From assembly GCA_023413135.1 (NCBI GenBank), contig JAEZQK010000032.1, positions 62,001 to 126,000 of the forward strand: a stretch of 64,000 bases of DNA. Direction: 5' to 3'. Position numbers and translations under genes: made by a program. How positions within the stretch are numbered: the first letter of the stretch is position 1; each line of letters begins with the position of its first letter. This DNA comes from Bacillota bacterium (GTDB taxonomy: Bacteria > Bacillota > Clostridia > Christensenellales > Aristaeellaceae). The notes beneath the pieces are model-generated. The model was not told where the DNA came from and made no database searches. It saw only the letters and a program-made list of their open reading frames with translations. This document shows positions 57,511-64,000 of the stretch, one piece after another.

Positions 57511-57516
57511 GGCCTG

Positions 57517-57948
57517 ATGAATGATTTGCCGGGGCTGCAGGAGGTCCTTCGCGTGCAGCTGAACGTTCACAGGAAGCTGCTTAAGCTGGAGGAGGAAAAA
57601 ACCCGTTTACTTTTAGTTGGCGATGCAGAAAAATTGCTCCCGTTGCTCAACGACCAGCAGGCCCTTATTATGCAAAATAAGGAACTGGAGAAGCGGCGGA
57701 GCGCCATGTGTGAAATGGCAGCATACCCAACGCTGCGGGAGCTGGTGGAGTCCGGCCCGGAGTGCAAGGCTCTGTTGGGAACGGTTTTTGAAGAACTCTC
57801 CACGGTTGTGCTGACGCTGAAAAAGAAGTGTTCGCTCAACAAAAAGCTTGCGGAGACCCGCCTTCAAACCATACGTTTCCTGCTGGGCCAGTCTGGACAG
57901 GATTCCGGCGCAAACACCTACACCAGAAACGTGCAGGCGAAGGGCTGA
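57517..57948 (+). CDS. flgN: FlgN family flagellar chaperone
   Basis: 143-aa helical protein of the FlgN family, the export chaperone for hook-filament junction proteins FlgK and FlgL, which follow. It has LPGLQEVLRVQLNVHRKLLKLE at the N terminus and long amphipathic helices (ALIMQNKELEKRRSAM, LTLKKKCSLNKKLAETRLQTI). No catalytic motifs. Position between flgM and flgK is standard. Confidence 0.88.
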   Translation: MNDLPGLQEVLRVQLNVHRKLLKLEEEKTRLLLVGDAEKLLPLLNDQQALIMQNKELEKRRSAMCEMAAYPTLRELVESGPECKALLGTVFEELSTVVLTLKKKCSLNKKLAETRLQTIRFLLGQSGQDSGANTYTRNVQAKG

Positions 57949-57968
57949 GAATGGGCAAGAGGTAGCAG

Positions 57969-59387
57969 ATGAGAGCAACATTTTATGCGTTTGAGGCCGC
58001 CAAAAGCGGCTTGACGGCCGCCCAGGCAGGGCTGGATGTGACGGCAAACAACATAGCCAACCAGTCCACCGAAGGGTACAGCAGGCAGATGGTGGAGCAG
58101 TCTGCAACCGCCAGTGGCGGTGACCGGTACAGGCTGGCTCAGCACAATATTCTTTCCTATAGCATGGGTGTGGATGTGAAAGGTACCCGCCAAATCCGGG
58201 ACCAGTTTCTGGACATTCGCTATCGCAGCGCAAACGCGCAAAATAGCGCGATTACCAAATCCCTGTCTATCCTGACGGATATGGAGAACAGCCTGGATGA
58301 GACGCAGACCGACGGGCTGAATGTGATGTTTCAGGATCTTTATGCGCAGCTGCAAACACTGTCGCAAAATGCCGGGGAAGTGGAGTTTTCAAGCCTGGTG
58401 CGCTCCAGCGCACAGAAGGTGACGCAGACCATCAACCACTATGCTGCCCAGCTTAATAACATCAGCACCCAGGAAATGGATTCCGTGGCTATCGGGGTCA
58501 AAGACGTCAACACACTGCTTGGCAAGATTGATACGATCAATCATTCCATACAGGCCGCGAAGCTGCAAAATAACCCCACCAATGAGCTGAACGACACCCG
58601 CAACCAGTTTCTTGACCAGCTTTCTTCCTACATGGATATTTCGGTGACCAATCATGATGACGGAACCTTGAGCATTAAGGCGGGCGGAGCGTTTTTGCTG
58701 GATGCACCGAATAATACCGTGGCTGCGGTAACGGTGACGGGCGGACCAGGCAGCGTGAACATTTTGGCTGACGGAAACACGTTGAATCTTCCGGCTGGAT
58801 CGCTTTTCGGGTCCATGCAGGTATTAAACGGCAAGGGCAGCTACGCAGGGGTGGGGGAGAGCGATTACCGCGGCATTCCATATTACCTGGCGTCCCTTGA
58901 CAGCCTGGCTGACAGTTTTACCACCACCTTCAATGCCATTAACGGTGGGCCGCTGTTTACGGGTACTACCGCATCGACTATCGCCATCTCCAGCCAATGG
59001 CTCAACAATCCCAACTATATTCGGGCCACCAACGATGCGGATCAGGAAGCAGGCAAGAACGATAACATCATGCAGTTTATCGAAGCCATGGATGAGGGAA
59101 GGGATATTTCCCCCTACTTCAATGGAAACTTTGAGGAATTCACCCTGGCAATGATGACGGACGTTGCCATCGATGTGAGCTATTCCAAGGATATCGCAGA
59201 GACCAGCGATTTGGTGATGGCTTCCATCACAAACCAGCGGGAATCGGTGATGGGTGTTTCCGTCAATGAGGAAACAGTCAACCTGATGAAGTATCAGCGG
59301 GCATTTGAGGCATCCTCCCGGGTGATCACGGTGCTGGACGAGGCGCTGGATATTTTGATCAACAGGATGGGCCTTGTGGGCCGCTAA
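57969..59387 (+). CDS. flgK: Flagellar hook-associated protein FlgK (HAP1)
   Basis: 472-aa hook-filament junction protein. N terminus: YAFEAAKSGLTAAQAGLDVT, NNIANQSTEGYSRQ. C terminus: SVNEETVNLMKYQRAFEASS, RVITVLDEALDILIN, the D0 domain. Middle region is of ordinary length. It starts 20 bp after flgN with AAGAGG-type site. Confidence 0.95.
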   Translation: MRATFYAFEAAKSGLTAAQAGLDVTANNIANQSTEGYSRQMVEQSATASGGDRYRLAQHNILSYSMGVDVKGTRQIRDQFLDIRYRSANAQNSAITKSLSILTDMENSLDETQTDGLNVMFQDLYAQLQTLSQNAGEVEFSSLVRSSAQKVTQTINHYAAQLNNISTQEMDSVAIGVKDVNTLLGKIDTINHSIQAAKLQNNPTNELNDTRNQFLDQLSSYMDISVTNHDDGTLSIKAGGAFLLDAPNNTVAAVTVTGGPGSVNILADGNTLNLPAGSLFGSMQVLNGKGSYAGVGESDYRGIPYYLASLDSLADSFTTTFNAINGGPLFTGTTASTIAISSQWLNNPNYIRATNDADQEAGKNDNIMQFIEAMDEGRDISPYFNGNFEEFTLAMMTDVAIDVSYSKDIAETSDLVMASITNQRESVMGVSVNEETVNLMKYQRAFEASSRVITVLDEALDILINRMGLVGR

Positions 59388-59406
59388 ACGGTAGGAGGTG
59401 AAGCGC

Positions 59407-60375
59407 ATGCGCCTGACAAACGCCATGATGGCAAATAATTACCTGAGGGATTTGAACCGGAACACGAAGGAATTAACTGATCTGAACACAAAGGTCACCG
59501 CCCAGCGGAAGTTTTTGAAAATGTCGGAGGATCCGGCTTCCGCTCTGGCTGCGTTTGGCGTGCGCAAGCACCTTTCCCGCATTGATATGTACGTAAGAAC
59601 GCTGCACGATAGCCAGGGGCTGCTGGATGAGGCGGAAATCTCCTTGTCCTCCATCACCGATACGGCTTCCAGTGCTCTGACCCAGGTGATGCAGGGCATT
59701 ACGGGAACCAGCGATGAAAATGACCGCAAGGTGATCGCCGCATCGCTGCGGAGCTTTCAGGAATCGCTCCTGGGCGCCGCCAATGCGAAATTCTCTGATA
59801 AATATATCTTTGGCGGCGTGGGCTTTGAGGATATGCCCTTTACGCTGGACGGGTCCGGGAACCTGCTTTATCATGGCCAGAACGTGGATTCCGGCTCGTT
59901 TGGCCCGGAACACAGGTATGTGGATATTGGGCTGGGCCTTTCCATTAATGGTTCCGGCGAGGTATTATCCCAATCTGCCATGGATACGGCCTATTCCGGC
60001 GCGGCCTTGATGGGTACGGGCGTAGACGGAAACAGTATCTCCAACAATCTGTACCAGTTGCTGGGCCAGATCGCCGACAAGCTGGAAAGCGGCGACCTTA
60101 CGAACATGGATCTGTATATTCAAAAGCTGGAATCAAAGTCCGACGATATCCGGATGCAGTATGTGGGCATAGGGGAGAAGGCCAATTACATCTCCTACTT
60201 TGCCGACCGGCTGGACCGGGAGAAGATTGCCGCTTCGGCCAAACAGAACGAACTGGAAACCTTAAGCCTGGAGGAAGGCATTATGCAGTTCTCCGAGCAG
60301 GAGCTTATATACAATGCCTGTTTGCAGATGGGTACAAAAATTCTGCAGCCTTCCCTGCTGGATTATCTCAGTTAA
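59407..60375 (+). CDS. flgL: Flagellar hook-associated protein FlgL (HAP3)
   Basis: 322-aa junction protein related to flagellin. N-terminal MRLTNAMMANNYLRDLNRNT, K-x-S-E-D-P-A-S-A-L-A-A motif (KMSEDPASALAAFGVRKHLS), and C-terminal EGIMQFSEQELIYNACLQMG. ATG 59407 has GGAGGTG. Confidence 0.95.
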   Translation: MRLTNAMMANNYLRDLNRNTKELTDLNTKVTAQRKFLKMSEDPASALAAFGVRKHLSRIDMYVRTLHDSQGLLDEAEISLSSITDTASSALTQVMQGITGTSDENDRKVIAASLRSFQESLLGAANAKFSDKYIFGGVGFEDMPFTLDGSGNLLYHGQNVDSGSFGPEHRYVDIGLGLSINGSGEVLSQSAMDTAYSGAALMGTGVDGNSISNNLYQLLGQIADKLESGDLTNMDLYIQKLESKSDDIRMQYVGIGEKANYISYFADRLDREKIAASAKQNELETLSLEEGIMQFSEQELIYNACLQMGTKILQPSLLDYLS

Positions 60376-60402
60376 TAGAAACAACAAATGTAGGTGGATG
60401 GG

Positions 60403-60897
60403 ATGAGGATCGAAAAAGTTTTCTTGATGTATGAGATCACACCGGCCCAGCTTTTGTACAAGTCGACGCCGGCGCAAATGCAGATCTCCGTTAAACGGGG
60501 AGGTATGCAGATGAAAAACGATCCCATACGGATGGAGCTTGACAATAGGCAGTTTTTCGATTCCATCGGCATCAAGGGCATTCGTACCCAGGCACAGGAG
60601 AAGATCCAAAAAGGGAAGGATGCCGCGCTTCACGCGGCGGGGCAGTATACCAGGCAAAAGAACGCAATGACAGGTCCGGATGCGGTGACTATATCCCAGA
60701 TTGTAGTCCAAGAGGCGCGGGAGCCGGTGAAAACAGTGCTTGCCTTCCTGCCTGAAGCAAAGCCAAAGACGAGCTGGAGCGGCGGAGAACTGAACATGCG
60801 GTTCATCAAGGATAAGGTGGAAATCTCCTGGAAGCCCCCTGAACTTGAGTTTACGTATGTGCCTTATTCGATCGATATCCGCGCGGAAAAACGGTGA
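60403..60897 (+). CDS. DUF6470-like protein in the flagellar late operon
   Basis: 164-aa protein. It begins MRIEKVFLMYEITPAQLLYK and has TPAQMQISVKRGGMQMKN and a C-terminal EFTYVPYSIDIR segment, like the DUF6470 proteins (YviE type) encoded between flgL and fliW in Firmicutes. Function is unknown; a role in motility is inferred from position. It overlaps or abuts fliW. ATG 60403 follows AGGTGG. Confidence 0.8.
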   Translation: MRIEKVFLMYEITPAQLLYKSTPAQMQISVKRGGMQMKNDPIRMELDNRQFFDSIGIKGIRTQAQEKIQKGKDAALHAAGQYTRQKNAMTGPDAVTISQIVVQEAREPVKTVLAFLPEAKPKTSWSGGELNMRFIKDKVEISWKPPELEFTYVPYSIDIRAEKR

Positions 60898-60953
60898 ACC
60901 TCATGCATTTGGAAAATGGGCATTCGGCGCTTTGCGCCCGGGAGGAGAAGGGC

Positions 60954-61391
60954 ATGTTGATCCACACAAAGGATTACGACTTTGTGACGGTCAAGGAGGA
61001 GGACATCATCAACTTTCCCGAAGGTGTATATGCCTTCGAAAGCAGCAAACGGTTTGTGGTGCTGGACACCAACTCCAATGCGGGCATCATGCAATTGCAG
61101 TGCGCCCAGGCGCAGTCTCCAAGATTTATTATACTGGATCCCTTTATGTTTCTGGAGGATTATGCCCCCCAAGTGCCGGAGGAGGCCATGAAAAAGCTGA
61201 AGGCCGCCTCCCTGGAGCAATTGAGCTTCTTCGTGATCGCCGTGATCCCCGAAAACATCGGCCTCACCACCGTTAACCTGAAAAGCCCAGTGGTGATCAA
61301 CTTCAAAGAACGCCTGGGCATGCAGGTGATGCTGGAAAATGCTGATTATTCCGTCCGCTTCCGCCTGTTCGACCAGGAAAGGGCGGGATGA
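60954..61391 (+). CDS. fliW: Flagellar assembly factor FliW
   Basis: 145-aa protein that binds flagellin and, when free, CsrA. Typical pattern: EDIINFPEGVYAFESSKRFVV near residue 15-35, PRFIILDPFMFLEDYAPQVP, FFVIAVIPENIGLTTVNLKS and PVVINFKERLGMQV. ATG 60954 has GGAGAAGGG. The longer frame to 60894 is disregarded. It overlaps csrA by 4 bp. Confidence 0.94.
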   Translation: MLIHTKDYDFVTVKEEDIINFPEGVYAFESSKRFVVLDTNSNAGIMQLQCAQAQSPRFIILDPFMFLEDYAPQVPEEAMKKLKAASLEQLSFFVIAVIPENIGLTTVNLKSPVVINFKERLGMQVMLENADYSVRFRLFDQERAG

Positions 61392-61624
61392 GGATGCTAG
61401 TCATCACCAGGCAGCCCGGAGACAGCATCCTGATCGGCGAGGACATCAAGGTCATCATCCTGGAGGTCAGCGGCGACAAGATCAAGATCGGCATCGACGC
61501 CCCCCGAAGCGTGCGCATCATGCGCAGCGAGGTGCTGGATACGGAAAAGAGCAATCAAGAGGCCGAGCTTTCAGGCGGCGCCCAAGCGCTGGAATCCCTC
61601 AAGAAAAAACTTACCCCCAAGTGA
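61388..61624 (+). CDS. csrA: Carbon storage regulator / translational repressor CsrA
   Basis: 78-aa RNA-binding protein. MLVITRQPGDSILIGEDIKV, VSGDKIKIGIDAPRSVRIMR and EVLD-x-EKSNQEAE correspond to the CsrA dimer; the conserved arginine in APRSVRIMR contacts GGA. It would repress flagellin translation, being freed or held by FliW. Just downstream both flagellin genes have GGA-loop hairpins before the Shine-Dalgarno sequence. Sixty-odd residues are typical; the C terminus is extended by about 10-15 residues. Confidence 0.96.
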   Translation: MRMLVITRQPGDSILIGEDIKVIILEVSGDKIKIGIDAPRSVRIMRSEVLDTEKSNQEAELSGGAQALESLKKKLTPK

Positions 61625-61693
61625 CCCCGGGCCCATTTACTTTGTGCATAAGCCGCTTTGCTGGGTACGGGCAATCCGGCTTTAGCAAATAAG

Positions 61694-61731
61694 CTGCGGG
61701 AAAGGAATCCCGCAGAGAAAATTCAAGGAGG
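61694..61731 (+). promoter_or_regulatory. Predicted CsrA-binding leader of flagellin 1
   Basis: Hairpin CTGCGGG-AAAGGAAT-CCCGCAG (61694-61715) presents GGA in its loop; a second GGA lies in the Shine-Dalgarno AAGGAGG (61725-61731). This is the paired-site pattern of the B. subtilis hag leader. Confidence 0.75.
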
Positions 61732-61738
61732 AAGCCCT

Positions 61739-62626
61739 ATGAGGATCAACCACAACATCTCCGCCATGAACACCTACCGGCAGTACAACACCAACACCGT
61801 CAACACCAACAAGGCCATGGAAAAGCTCTCCAGCGGCCTTCGGATCAACCGGGCTGCCGACGACGCGGCAGGCTTGAGCATTTCGGAGAAGATGCGCAGC
61901 CAGATCCGTGGCCTCACCCAGGCCACCCGCAACGCCCAGGACGGCGTCTCCTTCATTCAAACGGCAGAAGGCGCCCTCAATGAAGTGTCCGATATGCTCG
62001 TCCGCCTGAAGGAACTGGCGGTGCAGGTGCAAAATGACACCTATAGTACGAATGACCGGGCAAATATCGGGGCAGAAATGGGTGCCCTAGGCAAGGCTAT
62101 TACTGAGATTTACATCAACACCAGATTCAATGGAAAACAGGTGTTCGGCGCTCAGGATGAGACGGCTGCGGATTCAGGAATATTGGCGGCTAATGGTGGA
62201 TCTGCTAATGCGGCAGAGATTGTCTATGGGGAAGATGCCAAGCAGTCTGTTGTAATTAAAGATGCTGTAACTAACGAACTGAACGCATTGATCGATTTGA
62301 CCGACGATGCAAGGGTTGCGGCGGATGACATAGCTAAGTCCACCGCCGCAATAGCTGTAGGGGTGGATGAAGTGGAAGCCGCTATCACGGAAGTGAATGC
62401 CACCCGCGCTACGTATGGCGCTATGCAGAACCAGTTGGAGCACGCCGCCAACAACATGGCCACCACCAAGGAGAATCTGCAGGCCGCCGAATCCCGCGTC
62501 CGCGATGTGGACATGGCCGAGGAGATGATGGCCTACACCAAGAACAACATCCTGCTGCAGGCTGCCCAGGCGATGCTGGCCCAGGCCAACGCGCAGCCCC
62601 AGGGCGTTCTCCAGTTGCTCCAGTAA
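61739..62626 (+). CDS. hag: Flagellin (copy 1)
   Basis: 295-aa filament protein. D0/D1 N terminus (NHNISAMNTYRQYNTNTVNTN, AMEKLSSGLRINRAADDAAGLSI split here) and C terminus (RVRDVDMAEEMMAYTKNNIL, LQAAQAMLAQANAQPQGVLQ) are complete, while the outer variable domain is very short (about residues 130-210), giving a compact filament. The ends are almost identical in DNA sequence to copy 2, so conversion between them is likely. Probably CsrA-regulated through the leader hairpin. Confidence 0.96.
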   Translation: MRINHNISAMNTYRQYNTNTVNTNKAMEKLSSGLRINRAADDAAGLSISEKMRSQIRGLTQATRNAQDGVSFIQTAEGALNEVSDMLVRLKELAVQVQNDTYSTNDRANIGAEMGALGKAITEIYINTRFNGKQVFGAQDETAADSGILAANGGSANAAEIVYGEDAKQSVVIKDAVTNELNALIDLTDDARVAADDIAKSTAAIAVGVDEVEAAITEVNATRATYGAMQNQLEHAANNMATTKENLQAAESRVRDVDMAEEMMAYTKNNILLQAAQAMLAQANAQPQGVLQLLQ

Positions 62627-62649
62627 TTTTCCCCTCCGGGGCATATCAT

Positions 62650-62735
62650 CGTGAAGCGCGAAGCGCTGAAGGATCTTGCGCTTAAGGCATGATTTGAGGC
62701 ACAAGATCCTTCGGACTTCGTACACAGGATGACAG
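62650..62735. repeat. Hairpin-containing spacer between flagellin genes
   Basis: GAAGGATCTTG (62668-62678) pairs with CAAGATCCTTC (62702-62712), followed by GGACTTCG and CACAGGATGACAG, a sequence style common in dispersed bacterial intergenic repeats. There is no T-run, so it is a weak terminator at best. Confidence 0.5.
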
Positions 62736-62759
62736 AATGGTTTCCACACTACCATAAAT

Positions 62760-62797
62760 CCGGGGAAAGGAATCCCACGGACATACATTCAAGGAGG
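62760..62797 (+). promoter_or_regulatory. Predicted CsrA-binding leader of flagellin 2
   Basis: CCGGGG-AAAGGAAT-CCC(A)CGG (62760-62780) keeps the AAAGGAAT loop while the stem sequence differs from copy 1; AAGGAGG follows at 62791-62797. Confidence 0.7.
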
Positions 62798-62805
62798 AAT
62801 AGACC

Positions 62806-63684
62806 ATGCGTATCAACCACAACATCTCCGCCATGAACACCTACCGGCAGTACAACACCAACACCGTCAACACCAACAAGGCCATGGAAAAGCTCTCCAG
62901 CGGCCTTCGGATCAACCGGGCTGCCGACGATGCGGCAGGCTTGAGCATTTCGGAGAAGATGCGCAGCCAGATCCGCGGCCTCACCCAGGCCACCCGTAAC
63001 GCCCAGGACGGCGTCTCCTTCATTCAAACGGCAGAAGGCGCCCTCAATGAAGTGTCCGATATGCTCGTCCGCCTGAAGGAACTTGCGGTGCAGGTGCAAA
63101 ATGACACCTATAGTACGAATGACCGGGCAAATATCGGGGCAGAAATGGGTGCCCTAGGCAAGGCTGTCACTGAGATTTACGTCAATACCAGATTCAACGG
63201 AAAACAGGTATTCGGCGCTCAGACGGAGGCTGCGGGAATATTGGCGGATAATGATGGAGCTGATCCTGCGGCAGAGATTGTCTATGGGGAAGATGCCAAG
63301 CAGTCTGTTGTAATTAATGATGCTGTAACTAGCGAACTGCACGCATTGATCGTGCTGACCGACGAAGCAAGGATTGCGACGACTGACGAAGATAAGGCCA
63401 CCGCCGCAATTGCTGTAGGGGTGGATGAAGTGGAAGCCGCTATCACGGAAGTGAATGCCACCCGCGCTACGTATGGCGCTATGCAGAACCAGTTGGAGCA
63501 CGCCGCCAACAACATGGCCACCACCAAGGAAAACCTGCAAGCCGCCGAATCCCGCGTCCGCGATGTGGACATGGCCGAGGAAATGATGGCCTACACCAAG
63601 AATAACATCCTGCTGCAGGCTGCCCAGGCGATGCTGGCCCAGGCCAACGCGCAGCCCCAGGGCGTGCTCCAGCTGCTGCAGTAA
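62806..63684 (+). CDS. Flagellin (copy 2)
   Basis: 292-aa paralogue of the preceding flagellin. The first ~130 codons and the last ~90 are nearly identical to copy 1, whereas the centre (about residues 140-210) differs by substitutions and small deletions (ADNDGADPAAEIVYG versus AANGGSANAAEIVYG). A tandem duplication, with diversification confined to the surface-exposed part. Ribosome-binding site AAGGAGG. Both flagellins may be co-assembled. Confidence 0.96.
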   Translation: MRINHNISAMNTYRQYNTNTVNTNKAMEKLSSGLRINRAADDAAGLSISEKMRSQIRGLTQATRNAQDGVSFIQTAEGALNEVSDMLVRLKELAVQVQNDTYSTNDRANIGAEMGALGKAVTEIYVNTRFNGKQVFGAQTEAAGILADNDGADPAAEIVYGEDAKQSVVINDAVTSELHALIVLTDEARIATTDEDKATAAIAVGVDEVEAAITEVNATRATYGAMQNQLEHAANNMATTKENLQAAESRVRDVDMAEEMMAYTKNNILLQAAQAMLAQANAQPQGVLQLLQ

Positions 63685-63858
63685 GCGAAAGGGTATCCGT
63701 AAGGTAGTTCCTATGATCCGGCGGGCGCGAGTTTTCCTTAAAGCGCTGCCAGGACGCTTGATGGAGCCCTTGGTCTTGCGCCTTGTGAGGGGAACAGCCC
63801 CGCTGGAGTCCCAGTCCTGCATTTGTATAGATTGGTGTCTGACCCGTGGCCTGTTCAG

Positions 63859-63898
63859 GGAAGCTAAGCAGCAAACGTACCTTTGCTGCTTAGCTTCC
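63859..63898. repeat. Perfect 17-bp inverted repeat downstream of flagellin 2
   Basis: GGAAGCTAAGCAGCAAA-CGTACC-TTTGCTGCTTAGCTTCC forms a flawless long hairpin. No T-run follows on the + strand, so it may be a Rho-assisted or RNA-stabilising 3' end, or part of a small RNA. The remaining gene-free sequence 63685-63952 shows no ORF with a ribosome-binding site. Confidence 0.7.
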
Positions 63899-63952
63899 GT
63901 GTGAACGGGGATCAGGGTTTTTCCCGTATTAAAACGAAAATGGACTGGTGTT

Positions 63953-64000
63953 ATGTTGTTTGTTAAGCCAAAGAATCTAAAGCCTGGTATGATACTTGCT
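63953..64000 (+). CDS. Start of a probable HD-GYP-type phosphodiesterase (3'-truncated by window edge)
   Basis: Only 16 codons are visible: MLFVKPKNLKPGMILA. The V-x3-L-x-PGM-x-LA pattern is the usual first strand of HD-GYP domain proteins (c-di-GMP phosphodiesterases). Nothing beyond can be seen, so the assignment is provisional. If right, it places a c-di-GMP degrading enzyme next to a c-di-GMP-riboswitch-controlled flagellar locus. Confidence 0.5.
   Translation, partial: MLFVKPKNLKPGMILA

Noticed and set aside
61625..61693. Sigma-D promoter in front of flagellin 1
   Set aside because: No TAAA-N15-GCCGATAT-like sequence could be found; the flagellins may be read from the flgM-side promoter or use a degenerate site.

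Overview
The window is a bacterial chromosome segment of moderately high G+C, most likely from an anaerobic gut-type Clostridia (Firmicutes). The evidence is the Firmicutes-style flagellar gene order (flgB-flgC-fliE ... fliY ... flhA-fliA ... flgM-flgN-flgK-flgL ... fliW-csrA-flagellin), strong AGGAGG ribosome-binding sites, frequent TTG/GTG starts, group II ECF transporter S components, DUF3343, ComFB, RsfS and a TM1266-type hydrogenase regulator, and a palindromic repeat of a kind I know from Clostridiales intergenic DNA.

Layout. 1-10.2 kb: housekeeping and accessory genes. These are a truncated S41 protease, a TM1266-like regulator with an ECF S component, DUF3343 divergent from a cysteine desulfurase, a NadD-YqeK fusion with RsfS, ComFB, and a MerR regulator divergent from a three-gene ABC exporter with a short leader ORF. 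10.2-14.4 kb: an A+T-richer, apparently acquired island that begins with a 307-bp MITE bounded by perfect 18-bp inverted repeats. It carries two GNAT acetyltransferases, an ICMT-like membrane methyltransferase, a toroid protein and a DJ-1/PfpI protein. Three genes of the island sit behind copies of one ~70-bp promoter-like repeat, and one copy truncates a phospholipase-C-like gene. 14.5-20.6 kb: aroF behind a Tyr/Trp-rich leader peptide and attenuator, then a nucleotidyltransferase, a TGT-like enzyme and a homologue of the 16S rRNA m7G1405 (RmtB-type) methyltransferases, followed by an ECF S component and a P-loop kinase. 20.6-36.0 kb: MATE exporter, exported cysteine-protease-like protein, lipid kinase, DUF1653, HAD phosphatase, MetNI without MetQ, a MocR regulator with a candidate operator, two membrane proteins, and a sugar module (two TIM-barrel isomerases around a Gfo/Idh dehydrogenase).

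36.2-64.0 kb: a HAD phosphatase and then an almost uninterrupted flagellar locus. A sigma-A promoter and a cyclic-di-GMP-I (GEMM) riboswitch precede flgB. The same intergenic region also holds a perfect sigma-D/sigma-28 promoter (TAAA-N15-GCCGATAT) that points away from the operon into a ~200-nt unit ending at a terminator hairpin, which is a candidate motility-regulon small RNA. The operon encodes basal body, export apparatus, C-ring (FliG, FliM, FliY), rod and hook proteins, then FliA, FlgF, FlgG. A second sigma-D promoter precedes flgM-flgN-flgK-flgL-DUF6470-fliW-csrA and two tandem flagellin genes. Both flagellin leaders carry a hairpin with the loop AAAGGAAT upstream of AAGGAGG, the expected layout of paired CsrA sites. 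motA, motB, fliL, cheY, flhF, flhG, fliD and fliS are absent from this window. The window ends in the first codons of a probable HD-GYP-type protein. Together the locus suggests three layers of control: c-di-GMP on the early operon, FliA/FlgM on late genes, and CsrA/FliW on flagellin translation.
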